Shown: positions 52,641 through 62,388 of the stretch, one piece after another
Numbering within the stretch: the first letter of the stretch is position 1
Layout of the letters: the number at the start of each line of letters is the position of its first letter
Assembly (NCBI GenBank): GCA_934454845.1
Contig: CAKSGV010000008.1
Span: 1-64,000, forward strand
Source: an uncultured Eubacteriales bacterium
GTDB taxonomy: Bacteria; Bacillota; Clostridia; Oscillospirales; Acutalibacteraceae
DNA: 64,000 bases
Direction of reading: 5' to 3'
Position numbers and translations under genes: made by a program
The notes under the pieces: generated by a model
Told to the model about the DNA's origin: nothing
Database searches by the model: none
The model's input: the letters and a program-made list of their open reading frames with translations, nothing else

Positions 52641-53912
52641 TCACCTGCTTTTTTTCATTAACGCACAGAAAAAACCGTCTGTTCCGTCGTCTTGCGGAAG
52701 ATATGTATGGTAATATTGTAACTCATAAGCAGGATACTTGTCAAGAAAACTCTTAATAATATCCTCATTTTCGCTTTTTTTGAGGGTACAAGTCGAATAC
52801 ATAAGGCTTCCGCCTGCCTTTAAATATTTGTCGGCATTTTGCAAAATAGCAAATTGTATATCTTCAAGGCTGCTTTTATATTCTATTTTCTTATATTTGA
52901 TTTCGGGTTTCCTTCTTATAACTCCGAGCCCTGAGCAAGGTACATCGCAAAGGACTTTATCAAACAGCCCTAAATCGGGATCAAAAACCGTCGCGTCTGA
53001 AGCGCGCGCTTCAATACAGTTTATCCCAAGCCTTTTTGCTCCTTTTTTTATCAGTTCCGTTCTTTTCTCATAGATATCGCAGGCTGTGATACTTCCCTTA
53101 TCCGAAATTATCTGTGCCATAGTAAAAGCTTTTCCTCCGGGCGAAGAACACATATCAAGAATTCTGTCGTTTTTTGAAACTGAAAATTTTTCAATACTTT
53201 TTTGAGATGCGATATCCTGAATATGGAAAAATCCGTTTTTAAAAAGCGCATTGTTATTAAAATCAATTTCTCCGTAAAGAACCTTTAAGCAGTTTTTAAA
53301 AACCTTTTCTGTTTTTATATCCGATTTTAAAAGCTCCGATATCAATTCCTCGTCGCTTATTTTTAAATTGTTTACTCTAAGATAAACAGGCGGAGCAGAT
53401 AAAAAAGAAGTAAGCAGCTCCTGCGTTGCAGCCTTGCCGTAATCCGAAATAAATATTTTAAGAAGATCTTCCGGGCACGAAAGTCTTACTGACATAGATT
53501 TTAGACTGTCGTCTTCAGGAATCAAACAGCCTTGCCTTATATAATTTCTCAAAACTGCATTCACAAATGCCGAATTATAGCTTTCATTTGATTTTTTCAC
53601 TATTTTAACGGATTCGTTAACTGCGGCGCTTGAGGGTATTTTATCCATATATTTTATCTGGTAAATACCTATTCTTAAAGCATTTAGCGTTGCGGGTTTT
53701 ATTTTATCCGCGCCTTTTTTGACAAATTTTGAAATTATAAAATCAAGAGTTATCTTTCTGTCAAGGACACCGTAAACAAGAGCATAAATAAAATTCTTGT
53801 CGTTTTTTGAAATTTCTTTAGAAAGGTATTTATTTAAAGTGATATTTGAATACGCCGAATTCTTTTCAATTTCACAAAGAATATCAACGGCTGTTTTTCT
53901 CGCGTTTTCCAT
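52641..53912 (-). CDS. rsmB: 16S rRNA (cytosine-967-C5)-methyltransferase
   Basis: 423 residues: N-terminal NusB-like RNA-binding domain (1-135) and C-terminal methyltransferase with DMCSSPGGKAF (SAM loop), DVPCSGLG (catalytic Cys) and YSTCTLKKSEN (second Cys). It methylates C967 in 16S rRNA. Full length, abutting fmt. Confidence 0.93.
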   Translation of the reverse strand: MENARKTAVDILCEIEKNSAYSNITLNKYLSKEISKNDKNFIYALVYGVLDRKITLDFIISKFVKKGADKIKPATLNALRIGIYQIKYMDKIPSSAAVNESVKIVKKSNESYNSAFVNAVLRNYIRQGCLIPEDDSLKSMSVRLSCPEDLLKIFISDYGKAATQELLTSFLSAPPVYLRVNNLKISDEELISELLKSDIKTEKVFKNCLKVLYGEIDFNNNALFKNGFFHIQDIASQKSIEKFSVSKNDRILDMCSSPGGKAFTMAQIISDKGSITACDIYEKRTELIKKGAKRLGINCIEARASDATVFDPDLGLFDKVLCDVPCSGLGVIRRKPEIKYKKIEYKSSLEDIQFAILQNADKYLKAGGSLMYSTCTLKKSENEDIIKSFLDKYPAYELQYYHTYLPQDDGTDGFFCALMKKSR

Positions 53913-54842
53913 TTAACCGACTTTTTCTCCGAGGTTTATTTTGTTTCCTCTGAGCCAATCCGATGATTTCATAGCCTTTGAGCCTTCAGGCTGAATAATA
54001 TCAAATAAAACTCCCTCGCCGTCTTTGCAGGCTATGGCAAGTCCGCCGTCTGTTAAAACAGCAGTCCCCGGCTCTTCATTTATACCGCTTATTACCGTGC
54101 AGCTTAAAGCTTTGATTCTTTTATTATTAAGGAAAAAATAAGCGCAGGGCCAGGAATAATAACCTCTCACAGCACATCTTACTTCACTTGCCGACTTATT
54201 AAAGTCGATAAGCGCCATTTCCTTTTTTATAATAGGGGCATAAGTTGCAAGAGAATCGTCCTGCTTAGTAAAAACCGCCTTTTTTTCGGAGATATCTTTT
54301 AAAACCTTAACCATAAGATCGGCCGAAATAAAAGAAAGTTTTTCAAACAAGCTGTCGGCAGTATCGCAGTCGTCAATATCGACCGTTTTGCTTTCTATAA
54401 TGTCGCCCGTGTCCATTCCTCGGTCCATTTTCATTATGGTAACGCCTGTTTGCTCTTCGCCGTTTACAATAGCCCACTGTATCGGAGAAGCGCCGCGGTA
54501 TTTCGGGAGGAGCGACGCGTGGCCGTTGATACACCCGAATTTATACATATTTAAAATGCTCTCGGGGAGAATCTTTCCGTAAGCCACCACAACGATTATA
54601 TCGGCATTTATATTTTCAAGAGTTTTTAAAATTTCCTCGTTATCTTTTAACTTTTCAGGCTGGAAAACAGGAATATTATGCTCACTTGCAAAGACTTTAA
54701 CTGGCGGCGGAGTCAATAACTGCTTTCTGCCTACCTTTTTATCGGGCTGAGCGAAAACAGCCTCAATGCTGTGTCCCGCTTTTATAAGAGCCTCAAGAGT
54801 TCTCACGGAATAATCCGGAGTACCCATAAAAACTATCCGCAT
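53913..54842 (-). CDS. fmt: Methionyl-tRNA formyltransferase
   Basis: 309 residues. VFMGTPDYS at the N-terminus, ADIIVVVAYGKILP, the catalytic triad region NGHASLLPKYRGASPIQWAI and GVTIMKMDRGMDTGDI are all present. It formylates initiator Met-tRNA. One nt after def and one nt before rsmB. Confidence 0.95.
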   Translation of the reverse strand: MRIVFMGTPDYSVRTLEALIKAGHSIEAVFAQPDKKVGRKQLLTPPPVKVFASEHNIPVFQPEKLKDNEEILKTLENINADIIVVVAYGKILPESILNMYKFGCINGHASLLPKYRGASPIQWAIVNGEEQTGVTIMKMDRGMDTGDIIESKTVDIDDCDTADSLFEKLSFISADLMVKVLKDISEKKAVFTKQDDSLATYAPIIKKEMALIDFNKSASEVRCAVRGYYSWPCAYFFLNNKRIKALSCTVISGINEEPGTAVLTDGGLAIACKDGEGVLFDIIQPEGSKAMKSSDWLRGNKINLGEKVG

Positions 54843-55289
54843 TTATTTTTCCTTTCCGACTCTGTCTATATAAAGAATACCGTCTAAATGGTCTATTTCG
54901 TGAAGCAATGCTCTCGCTTTTAATCCCTCGCCTTTAACGGTGATGTTTTTTCCGTTTCTGTCCTGCGCTCTTACCTTTACTTTCATCGGTCTTGTGACCT
55001 CTTCGTATCTCCCCGGAAGTGAAAGGCAGCCCTCAGTGCCGGTCTGCTCGCCGCTTGTGGATACAACTACCGGGTTTATAAGCTCTATAAGCCCGTCTCC
55101 CACATCAACGATACAGTATCTGCGGAGAATTCCCACCTGAGGTGCCGCAAGGCCGACGCCGTCGGCATTATACATTGTTTCCGCCATATCGTCAAGCACA
55201 GTGTGCAGGCGCTCGTCAAAAGTGAGCTGAGTTCTGCAAACCTTTCTTAAAATATCATCACCGAGTTTTACAATATTTCTTATTGCCAT
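54843..55289 (-). CDS. def: Peptide deformylase
   Basis: 148 residues. Motif 1 GVGLAAPQVG, motif 2 EGCLSLPG and motif 3 LLHEIDHLDG supply the Cys and two His metal ligands and the catalytic Glu. It removes the N-formyl group. Located between priA and fmt, the usual Firmicute arrangement. Confidence 0.95.
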   Translation of the reverse strand: MAIRNIVKLGDDILRKVCRTQLTFDERLHTVLDDMAETMYNADGVGLAAPQVGILRRYCIVDVGDGLIELINPVVVSTSGEQTGTEGCLSLPGRYEEVTRPMKVKVRAQDRNGKNITVKGEGLKARALLHEIDHLDGILYIDRVGKEK

Positions 55290-55298
55290 TTATACCAC

Positions 55299-57722
55299 CT
55301 ATAAAATAGTTTCGGGGTCGATATCCACCGACACATAAACATCTCTTACTGTTTTTATATTTACCGCTTCTCTTAAGCATTCTCTTGTCCGCTTTGAATT
55401 TCTGCATTTTATTATCATCCGATAGCGGAATTTATTATTCACTTTAAATACCGCCGCTTTCGAGGGACCGAGAATAATAAGCTTGATATCGGAAAATTCG
55501 CCGTGTTCCTTATCGGTAAGTTTTTTTATATTCTCAAATATTTTTCCGATAAAATCCTGTGCGAGCGCCGCATCCTGCGATACAGAGGATATTTGGCAAA
55601 TCGTGCAGTAAGGCGGATAGATCATAAGCTTTCTTGTCATAATTTCCGAATTATAAAAAGATTCAAAGTCCTGCTTTTTTGCAAGAGAAATAACCTGACT
55701 TTGGGGATCGACCGTCTGAATTATCGCCTTTCCGCGCTCGCCCGATCTTCCTGCTCTGCCTATTACCTGGGTGAGAAGAGAAAATGTTCTTTCAAAGCCC
55801 CGGTAATCGTCGCTGTATTGCGCGGAATCCGCTCCTATAACGCCCACTAGAGAAACATCGGGGAAATCAAGACCTTTTGCCACCATTTGAGTGCCAATCA
55901 TAATATCATATTTGTGATCGGAAAAATCTTTTAAATACTTTGTATAAGAATCTCTTGAAGAGGTACTGTCGGCGTCAAGCCTTAAGATTTTTGCGTCTTT
56001 AAAAAGTAATTTCAGATCCTCTTCTATTTTCTGCGTTCCTATTCCTAAAAACCTTACATGCTCTGCTCCGCATTCGGGGCACTTTGATGGCGCTTTTTCC
56101 GAATATCCGCAATAGTGGCACATCAATCTGTGATTAGCCGAATGATAAGTAAGAGAAATACTGCAATTCGGGCAACTTGCGACCCAACCGCACGAAGCAC
56201 AGGAAATATAAGTGTTATGCCCGCGGCGGTTTAAAAGAAGAATGACCTGCTTTGATTTATCAAGTTCTTTATATATTTCTTCTGCAAGAGCGGTACTTAT
56301 AGCGGAAGAATTGCCCGATACGATCTCTTTTTTCATATCCACAACTTCCACATCCGGGAGCTTTACTCCGCCGTAACGGGTTTTAAGTTTAAAAAGATCA
56401 TATTTGCCGTGAAGCGCTTTACTATAGCTTTCCATTGAGGGAGTTGCGCTGGCTAAGCATAAAAGAATATTGTTATATTCGGCACGGAATTTTGCTATTT
56501 CCCTTGCGTGGAATTTCGGAGATTTTTCTGATTTATATGTATGCTCCTGCTCCTCGTCGATTATAATTAGTCCGAGATTTTGTGCAGGCGCGAAAACAGC
56601 GCTCCGCGTGCCCACGCAAATAAGCGCCTCGCCTCTTTTTACTCTTTTATACTCTTCGAGCCTTTTTCCTACCGACATCGCACTGTGGAATACGGCGACC
56701 TTATTGCCGTATCTTGAGCAGAAAATATTAATTATCTGCGGAGTAAGCGCAATTTCAGGGACCATTATTATAACGGATTTATTCCGATCCACCGCTTTAT
56801 CGGCAAGCTTTAAAAACACGGAGGTCTTTCCGCTGCCGGTAACGCCGTAAAGCAAAGAAGTATGCGGCTTGCCGTCATTCATTAAAGCTTCAAGTCCCAG
56901 ATAAGCCGTGTTTTGTTCATCTGTAAGAGCAATTTCGGTTCTAATAGATTTATAATTTGAAGAAGGCTTGAAATCTGATTCTTCCTTTTCAAAAACCTCT
57001 ATAATTTCCTTTTTTTCAAGAGTTTTAATAACGGAATCGGAAACGCCTGTGAAATATTTTATTTCTTTCAAGCTTACTTCATTGAGATTTTTTAAAATAT
57101 CAATTATTTCTTCTTGCCTAGGAGTAAGCTTAGCGCCAAAATCAAAGTCCGATTTTATTCTTAAATACTTCCTTAAAGGATCACCCATTTTTCTCACAGG
57201 CTCGCGGTTTTTAAAAACCGCCTCTTTTTCCGTAAGACTTAAAAGCAGATTTTCACAATCACCAAAGCGCTTTTTTATCTTTTTTATATCCGTCTCTTTT
57301 TGCTCGGATATAAAATCAAAAAGCCTCTTTTCATCCTCATTTAAAAGCACGGAAGAAAATTCCTCATTGAGGGTGTAATAATCCGAAAAGCTGTAGGTAA
57401 GACCCACAGGGATCATCGCGCTTACCGCGTCAAAATAAGTGCAAAATACATTTTCTTTCATCCATTCGCACATTTTGAGCATTTCATCGGATAAGATAGG
57501 CTCTTTGTCTATAACCTCGCAGATGAATTTCAGCTTTCCATTTTCCTCGGCTTCGCCTAAAGATAAAATAAGGCCCTGCTTTTTAATATTGCCGTTTGAA
57601 AACGGAACCGTCACTCTGCATCCCGGGCGGGCGGAAGATAAAAGTTCCGAAGAAACAGCGTAGGTGTACTTCCTATCGTAACTGTCAGACGCGCCTTGCA
57701 GGACAATCTGTGCCGTTACCAT
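55299..57722 (-). CDS. priA: Primosomal replication restart helicase PriA
   Basis: 807 residues. N-terminal 3' DNA-binding domain, winged helix, helicase core with Walker A GVTGSGKTS and DEEQEH box, a zinc region with CASCGWVASCPNC and CHYCGYSEKAPSKCPECG, and motif VI QVIGRAGRSGERG. It reloads the replisome at stalled forks. Full length. Confidence 0.95.
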   Translation of the reverse strand: MVTAQIVLQGASDSYDRKYTYAVSSELLSSARPGCRVTVPFSNGNIKKQGLILSLGEAEENGKLKFICEVIDKEPILSDEMLKMCEWMKENVFCTYFDAVSAMIPVGLTYSFSDYYTLNEEFSSVLLNEDEKRLFDFISEQKETDIKKIKKRFGDCENLLLSLTEKEAVFKNREPVRKMGDPLRKYLRIKSDFDFGAKLTPRQEEIIDILKNLNEVSLKEIKYFTGVSDSVIKTLEKKEIIEVFEKEESDFKPSSNYKSIRTEIALTDEQNTAYLGLEALMNDGKPHTSLLYGVTGSGKTSVFLKLADKAVDRNKSVIIMVPEIALTPQIINIFCSRYGNKVAVFHSAMSVGKRLEEYKRVKRGEALICVGTRSAVFAPAQNLGLIIIDEEQEHTYKSEKSPKFHAREIAKFRAEYNNILLCLASATPSMESYSKALHGKYDLFKLKTRYGGVKLPDVEVVDMKKEIVSGNSSAISTALAEEIYKELDKSKQVILLLNRRGHNTYISCASCGWVASCPNCSISLTYHSANHRLMCHYCGYSEKAPSKCPECGAEHVRFLGIGTQKIEEDLKLLFKDAKILRLDADSTSSRDSYTKYLKDFSDHKYDIMIGTQMVAKGLDFPDVSLVGVIGADSAQYSDDYRGFERTFSLLTQVIGRAGRSGERGKAIIQTVDPQSQVISLAKKQDFESFYNSEIMTRKLMIYPPYCTICQISSVSQDAALAQDFIGKIFENIKKLTDKEHGEFSDIKLIILGPSKAAVFKVNNKFRYRMIIKCRNSKRTRECLREAVNIKTVRDVYVSVDIDPETIL

Positions 57723-57755
57723 AAAAGCACACCCCTTTTCTAAATTTTTTTTAAT

Positions 57756-57938
57756 TTAAATAAGATGAAGATTGGCGGCAATCTTATTTATAGCAATGCT
57801 TACAGGCTTTTCAATAAGAATTTCACCGTCTCTTTCAGCCTCTTCGGAAACCTCTCTTGCACATTTAGCAATGTCTGTTACAAGACGGTATCTGTTGTCA
57901 TAATACTCGATAAGTTTTCCAATAGCAGGATTTAACAT
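57756..57938 (-). CDS. rpoZ: DNA-directed RNA polymerase omega subunit
   Basis: 60 residues. YRLVTDIAKCAREV is the omega core helix, followed by KPVSIAINKIA. Omega supports RNA polymerase assembly. ATG 57938 (MLNPAIGKL) has AAAGGA upstream; the earlier frame overlaps gmk. Confidence 0.9.
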   Translation of the reverse strand: MLNPAIGKLIEYYDNRYRLVTDIAKCAREVSEEAERDGEILIEKPVSIAINKIAANLHLI

Positions 57939-57943
57939 ATTTA

Positions 57944-58558
57944 TCAATTCCTTTCTAACCCCAGAACTTCTTTAATAAGATGTTCCTGATTTTCGATCTT
58001 TAAAGAACAGCTTCTGATAATTGCACAAACATCTTCTACCGCTCTGTCAAGCTCGTTGTTTACTACTATATAATCATATTCCCCGGCTCTTGCTATCTCG
58101 CTTAGAGCAGCTTTCGTTCTGCTTTCGATAACTTTTGCCGAATCGGTTTCTCTGCCTGAAAGCCTATTTTTGAGAATCTCAAGAGAAGGAGGCATTATAA
58201 AAATGCTCACGGCATTTCTATAATTTTTTCTGATATTATACGCTCCGTTAACATCGACTTCGATTATAACGTCTCTTCCCTCTTTTATGCATTTTTCTAC
58301 AGGTTCTCTGGGAGTACCGTAATAATTATCCACAAAAAGGTTATATTCAAGCAAAAGATTATCTTTTATCATCTGCTCAAATTTTTCTCTAGTAATAAAA
58401 TTATATTTATCGCCTTGTTTTTCGCCTTTTCTCATCGCTCTTGTAACAGAGGAAATAGAAAAATAAATATCGGGATACTTTTCAAAAACCTTTGCTAAAA
58501 CCGTGTCTTTCCCCGACCCCGATGGGCCCGATAAAATAAATAAATTTCCTTTACTCAT
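57944..58558 (-). CDS. gmk: Guanylate kinase
   Basis: 204 residues. P-loop SGPSGSGKDTV, the GMP-binding SSVTRAMRKGE and YYGTPREPVEK segments, and the Arg-rich lid SGRETDS. It phosphorylates GMP to GDP. ATG 58558 (MSKGNLF) overlaps the remA stop by 8 nt and has GAGG 9 nt upstream; longer starts lie in remA. Confidence 0.95.
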   Translation of the reverse strand: MSKGNLFILSGPSGSGKDTVLAKVFEKYPDIYFSISSVTRAMRKGEKQGDKYNFITREKFEQMIKDNLLLEYNLFVDNYYGTPREPVEKCIKEGRDVIIEVDVNGAYNIRKNYRNAVSIFIMPPSLEILKNRLSGRETDSAKVIESRTKAALSEIARAGEYDYIVVNNELDRAVEDVCAIIRSCSLKIENQEHLIKEVLGLERN

Positions 58559-58820
58559 ATTCATCTTCCTCTTCTTCGGTTTCAAAGTCGTTAAGCATTT
58601 TATTTGAAACCGTTTCGGATTGCAGATATGTAAGGATGATATGATCCGAATCTGTTATTATAACTGCTCTTGTTCTTCTTCCGTGGGTAGCGTCGATAAG
58701 CATACCTCTTTCTTTCGCGTCTTGAACTATTCTTTTAATAGGCGCCGATTCGGGACTGACTATTGCAACAATCCTGCTCGCACAAACCATATTGCCGAAT
58801 CCGATATTAACAAGCTTCAT
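58551..58820 (-). CDS. remA: RemA family matrix regulator (DUF370)
   Basis: 89 residues. NIGFGNMVCASRIVAIVSPES and DATHGRRTRAVIITDS are the family core; RemA is a DNA-binding ring-forming activator of matrix genes in Bacillus. The acidic tail EEEEDEYE is longer than usual. Between yicC and gmk, its conserved position. Confidence 0.92.
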   Translation of the reverse strand: MKLVNIGFGNMVCASRIVAIVSPESAPIKRIVQDAKERGMLIDATHGRRTRAVIITDSDHIILTYLQSETVSNKMLNDFETEEEEDEYE

Positions 58821-58828
58821 ATTTTACC

Positions 58829-59707
58829 TCATTCAATATTCTGTATCTGCTCACGGATCTTTTCTATCTCGGATTTCATATCCACAACAGCCGAAGTAAT
58901 TTCAATACTTTGAGCTTTTGATCCGATAGTGTTCGTTTCCCTGTTCATTTCCTGAACGATAAAATCAAGCTTTCTGCCTATCGGATCGCCTGACTCAAAC
59001 ACAGAGCGAAGCTGTGAAATATGGCTTTTAAGCCTAACCGTTTCTTCATCTACAGCGACTTTATCCGCAAATATGGCAACCTCCGTTAAAACCCTGGATT
59101 CATCAAAATCGGAATTATTTAATATTTCGCTGATTTTTTGCTCAAGCTTAAGCTTATATTCATTTACCGATTCTTCGGAGCGGCTTTCTATGAACTTAAC
59201 CTTTTCAAGAATCATATCGGCTCTTGAAAGAACATCGGCTTTAAGCTTTTCTCCCTCGGTTTCACGCATAAGAATGAAATTATCAAGAGCTTTTTCTAAA
59301 ACCGACATAACAGCTTCTTCGCAGGTGCTTTCGTCAATATCTTTCTTAACGGTCTTAAAAACCTCACCATTTGTAATCAAAGAAGAAATTTTTAAATCGT
59401 TTTTTATCTTATATTTTTTTGAAAGACTTTCAGCCGCCGCAAGATATTTTTGAACATAAGAGTCATTAACGGCTATCTCGGCATCCGAGCCGGAAACATC
59501 ATCTATAAGCACGCTTAAATCGAGCTTACCTCTTGAAACCTTTGATTTAACAGCCGATTTAAGCTTTTCTTCAAGAAACTGGTAAGCTCTCGGAATTCTT
59601 GATGAAAGCTCTAAAAAGCGATTATTGACCGATTTGATCTCAACAGTTATATCATAATTTCCGACTATGCCTTTAGCTCTGCCGAAACCCGTCATACTTA
59701 CTGCCAA
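58829..59707 (-). CDS. yicC: YicC-type endoribonuclease
   Basis: 292 residues. The N-terminal SMTGFGRA and SVNNRFLE and the C-terminal DFIVQEMNRETNTIGSKA mark the family, which cleaves RNA. The TTG start (MAVSMTGF) has GGGAGTG upstream by 8 nt; no ATG fits. First gene of the long operon read to rsgA. Confidence 0.92.
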   Translation of the reverse strand: MAVSMTGFGRAKGIVGNYDITVEIKSVNNRFLELSSRIPRAYQFLEEKLKSAVKSKVSRGKLDLSVLIDDVSGSDAEIAVNDSYVQKYLAAAESLSKKYKIKNDLKISSLITNGEVFKTVKKDIDESTCEEAVMSVLEKALDNFILMRETEGEKLKADVLSRADMILEKVKFIESRSEESVNEYKLKLEQKISEILNNSDFDESRVLTEVAIFADKVAVDEETVRLKSHISQLRSVFESGDPIGRKLDFIVQEMNRETNTIGSKAQSIEITSAVVDMKSEIEKIREQIQNIE

Positions 59708-59762
59708 TTAAAATTCACTCCCAAGGAAAAAAGACAAATACCGCCTTTTATCATTTCATATT

Positions 59763-59791
59763 ATTTTACCAAAAAATGCGTGATTTGTCAA
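59763..59791 (-). promoter_or_regulatory. Consensus SigA promoter of the yicC operon
   Basis: TTGACA and TAAAAT with a 17-bp spacer on the minus strand, about 55 bp upstream of yicC. Confidence 0.75.
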
Positions 59792-59800
59792 TCATAAGCG

Positions 59801-61519
59801 TTATATTTTTTCGGTGACCAAGGGAGTAAAGTTTTCTATTGCCTGCCTTAATTTCGGATGCTTTATAACAAAATGCAGGCAAGGATCCGAAATTTTTGAA
59901 ATCAAAACATAATTTTCTCTCGCCATAGTGATAGAAATGTTTTTAAAAACTTCCTTTTCGGAGTTTATTACCCTGTAATTTTTGTTATTATAATTTTTTG
60001 TCAAAACAAGATGTCTTGCAAATTCATCGGGAGTATAGCTTATTTTTTTATCATAAAACATATTTTCAAGCGAAAGATATCTTTCCGAAGGATCATTGCT
60101 GATAACATCGGTTATAATATTTTCCTTTAATATCTCATTGGTTCGGTTTTCTTCGGAGTGCTTAAAATCAAGGATAGCTTGCATTTCTTCCGATGAAATA
60201 TTATTGCGTTTTAAAATTTCTTCAAGAAGTTCATCGGAAATTGTGAATATAGGAAGAGAATGAAGAATTCTCCGCCTTTCAGATAACAAATGAGCATCGT
60301 TTCCAGAAAATATATTGAATTTATTTTTATTATCAATATTATAAATTTCCATAAGCGGATTTGCCTTGTTTAAGAGAAATCCTGCCTTTTTCTTAAAGTA
60401 TTCCACTTCTTTTGCATTATCCGTAAGAACATATCTGCCGTCTTTATGATGATCTTTAATACACTCGCCGCAAAGAGCATATTTCCCCGATACATAATTT
60501 AAGTGATTATAAACGCTGTTTTTGGTTTCTTTTAAATAGTAAGGCGAAATCTGCCCCGTCATATATATCGGTATCCAGCTTTCAAGACCTAACATCATCT
60601 CGTTAAAAGGTCTGTCAAGATTGTGGATTATATTCAGGTGCAAGCCTTTTTTAAGCGACATTGCGATGGCAAACATCCATTTTTTGCCGAAATCGATATC
60701 TTCCGCCATATCTTCCATAGGCATATCGGAATGCATAAAAATATCTTCTTTCGATCTTGATAAAACGGTAGCTTTAAAAAAGTCAAGCTCGCCTTTTTTC
60801 ATTTCTTCAAGACCGTAATATTTTTTCACGCCCGTTTTATAAAAAGGAACTGTCGGAACTTTAAGCTCATCGAACTTTATAACTTTAATATAATCATTGA
60901 GGTTAAATTTATCGAGGTTTTCAAGAAAATCGCCGATATAATCCTTGCTTTCTTCTTCGCTTGCGGGGGAAGTAAGGAATTCAAATAAAGCGCTAAACAT
61001 CTCTTCTTTGCTCATTTCTTCCCTTACGTTACAGCCGATATTTGATAGAATATCGAGCTCTTTTGAGCCGCAATATTTTGAAGAAATATAATTGCATACC
61101 TTTTTGCTGAATTCAAGCGGCTCGGAAGGTCTTGTTTTTCCGTTTTTAATTCTCGATAAATGAGAGGGATCGAAAACTATGCTTTTCGCCATTTCATTAA
61201 CATTTATCTTTAAAGCGGTGATAATTTCGTTAAATCTTCTGCTGAAAACTTCATGATCAAAATCATCCGTCTTCACAACGGAAGCGTTAAGGTCTTTAAA
61301 AATTTCAAATTCTGTAAATTTTCCGATACCTTTGCTTTCGGAGATTTTAAAAAGCGCGCCGCTTATTTTTTTGATCTGCTCGCTGTTTTCAAGAGGAGTT
61401 CTTTCTCCGTTTCTGTATCTGCTGATGACCGACTCCGAAAGTCCGGATTCTTCCGATAATTCTTTTGAGCTGCACTCCAAAAGCACCAGATATTCATTTA
61501 ATTTTTTACAGAATTCCAT
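59801..61519 (-). CDS. Tandem-XRE transcriptional regulator with large unknown domain
   Basis: 572 residues. Two XRE-type helix-turn-helix domains lie in tandem: about 8-60 (SSKELSEESGLSESVISRYR) and about 85-135 (NVNEMAKSIVFDPSHLSRIK). The remaining 430 residues are soluble, mixed alpha/beta, and unlike any family I can name; one CxxC (CGEC) lies near residue 350. Its size is far above ordinary XRE repressors, so the C-terminal part probably senses a ligand or partner. Divergent from the zinc-ribbon/PrsW pair, with ACTTG-type repeats between them. Confidence 0.75.
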   Translation of the reverse strand: MEFCKKLNEYLVLLECSSKELSEESGLSESVISRYRNGERTPLENSEQIKKISGALFKISESKGIGKFTEFEIFKDLNASVVKTDDFDHEVFSRRFNEIITALKINVNEMAKSIVFDPSHLSRIKNGKTRPSEPLEFSKKVCNYISSKYCGSKELDILSNIGCNVREEMSKEEMFSALFEFLTSPASEEESKDYIGDFLENLDKFNLNDYIKVIKFDELKVPTVPFYKTGVKKYYGLEEMKKGELDFFKATVLSRSKEDIFMHSDMPMEDMAEDIDFGKKWMFAIAMSLKKGLHLNIIHNLDRPFNEMMLGLESWIPIYMTGQISPYYLKETKNSVYNHLNYVSGKYALCGECIKDHHKDGRYVLTDNAKEVEYFKKKAGFLLNKANPLMEIYNIDNKNKFNIFSGNDAHLLSERRRILHSLPIFTISDELLEEILKRNNISSEEMQAILDFKHSEENRTNEILKENIITDVISNDPSERYLSLENMFYDKKISYTPDEFARHLVLTKNYNNKNYRVINSEKEVFKNISITMARENYVLISKISDPCLHFVIKHPKLRQAIENFTPLVTEKI

Positions 61520-61539
61520 ATTTTACACCCCAAAATCTC

Positions 61540-61580
61540 ACTTGACAAAATAAGCAATGCTTTAGGTGTCAAGTTACTTG
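61540..61580. promoter_or_regulatory. Candidate operator: ACTTG half-site cluster
   Basis: ACTTGACA (61540-61547) and TGTCAAGT (61567-61574) form a perfect 8-bp inverted repeat 19 bp apart. CAAGTTACTTG (61570-61580) is an 11-bp palindrome that shares the second arm. It sits in the gap between the tandem-XRE gene and the zinc-ribbon gene. Confidence 0.5.
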
Positions 61581-61606
61581 TTTACTATAGGCTTTTAAAT
61601 TATACT
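61578..61606 (+). promoter_or_regulatory. Promoter of the zinc-ribbon/PrsW pair
   Basis: TTGTTT and TATACT with a 17-bp spacer; the -35 overlaps the palindrome at 61570-61580, as expected if the operator represses it. Confidence 0.55.
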
Positions 61607-61631
61607 GATTAATATAAGGAGAGTGATATTA

Positions 61632-62387
61632 ATGGCATTGATAACTTGCCCCGAATGCAAAAACAATATAAGTGATCAGGCTGAAAAATGCCCCAAATGC
61701 GGCTATGAACTAAAATCCGGCGAGCCGCAGAAAGAAGAAAAAAAGAAAAAAGGCCAAAGGGATTATAAATATATTATCTTAGGTCTTTTGATTATAGTTG
61801 TCGGTTTTTTCATTATAAACCAATCTCGCGAAAAAAACAAGACTGAACAACCACAGCCGACTACCAGCAGTCAGCCCACATCTTCAACAGGAACCGGCTC
61901 AAACCCCACTTCATCAACCGCGCCCGGAACAAATAACGGATATGTTGTTTATAACGACCAATATCTCGGTGCCAGCTATGAAATTCCGAGTAATTATTAT
62001 GTTTACACCGATACAAAAGGTCTTCTTACCTATGTCGGAAAGAGCATCGATAACGAGGGTGCCCGTATTCCTTACATTATGCTCACATGGGATGAAAATT
62101 ATAACAACCCGGTTCAGTATCTGAATAAATTTACAGATGAGCTTAGAAATGCTTACAGTGACGTTCAAATAACCATAGATCTCGTTAACGGTCAGATCGG
62201 TAATTATTTGGTTTACGGAATTCAATATATGTACACTTCTAGCGGTCACACTGTAGTCGATAACAGATATGTTACTATAATCAATAATAAAGTATTTATG
62301 ATAACGACCAAGGAAGAAAATGTAAATACAAACGAGATCAACGATATTGTAAAAGTGATGTTCAATACTTTAAAGGTAGGTAACTGA
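61632..62387 (+). CDS. Zinc-ribbon single-pass membrane protein
   Basis: 251 residues. An N-terminal zinc ribbon (CPECKN...CPKCG, residues 5-25), a Lys-rich stretch, one membrane helix (about 43-62), a Thr/Ser/Pro-rich linker (about 70-105), and a soluble domain of about 145 residues that looks like the DcrB/PsbP-type fold (YEIPSNYYVY). The ribbon would be cytoplasmic and the domain outside. AAGGAG precedes the ATG. It is 1 nt from the PrsW gene, so the two are read together; it could be a PrsW substrate or partner. Confidence 0.72.
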   Translation: MALITCPECKNNISDQAEKCPKCGYELKSGEPQKEEKKKKGQRDYKYIILGLLIIVVGFFIINQSREKNKTEQPQPTTSSQPTSSTGTGSNPTSSTAPGTNNGYVVYNDQYLGASYEIPSNYYVYTDTKGLLTYVGKSIDNEGARIPYIMLTWDENYNNPVQYLNKFTDELRNAYSDVQITIDLVNGQIGNYLVYGIQYMYTSSGHTVVDNRYVTIINNKVFMITTKEENVNTNEINDIVKVMFNTLKVGN

Positions 62388-62388
62388 T

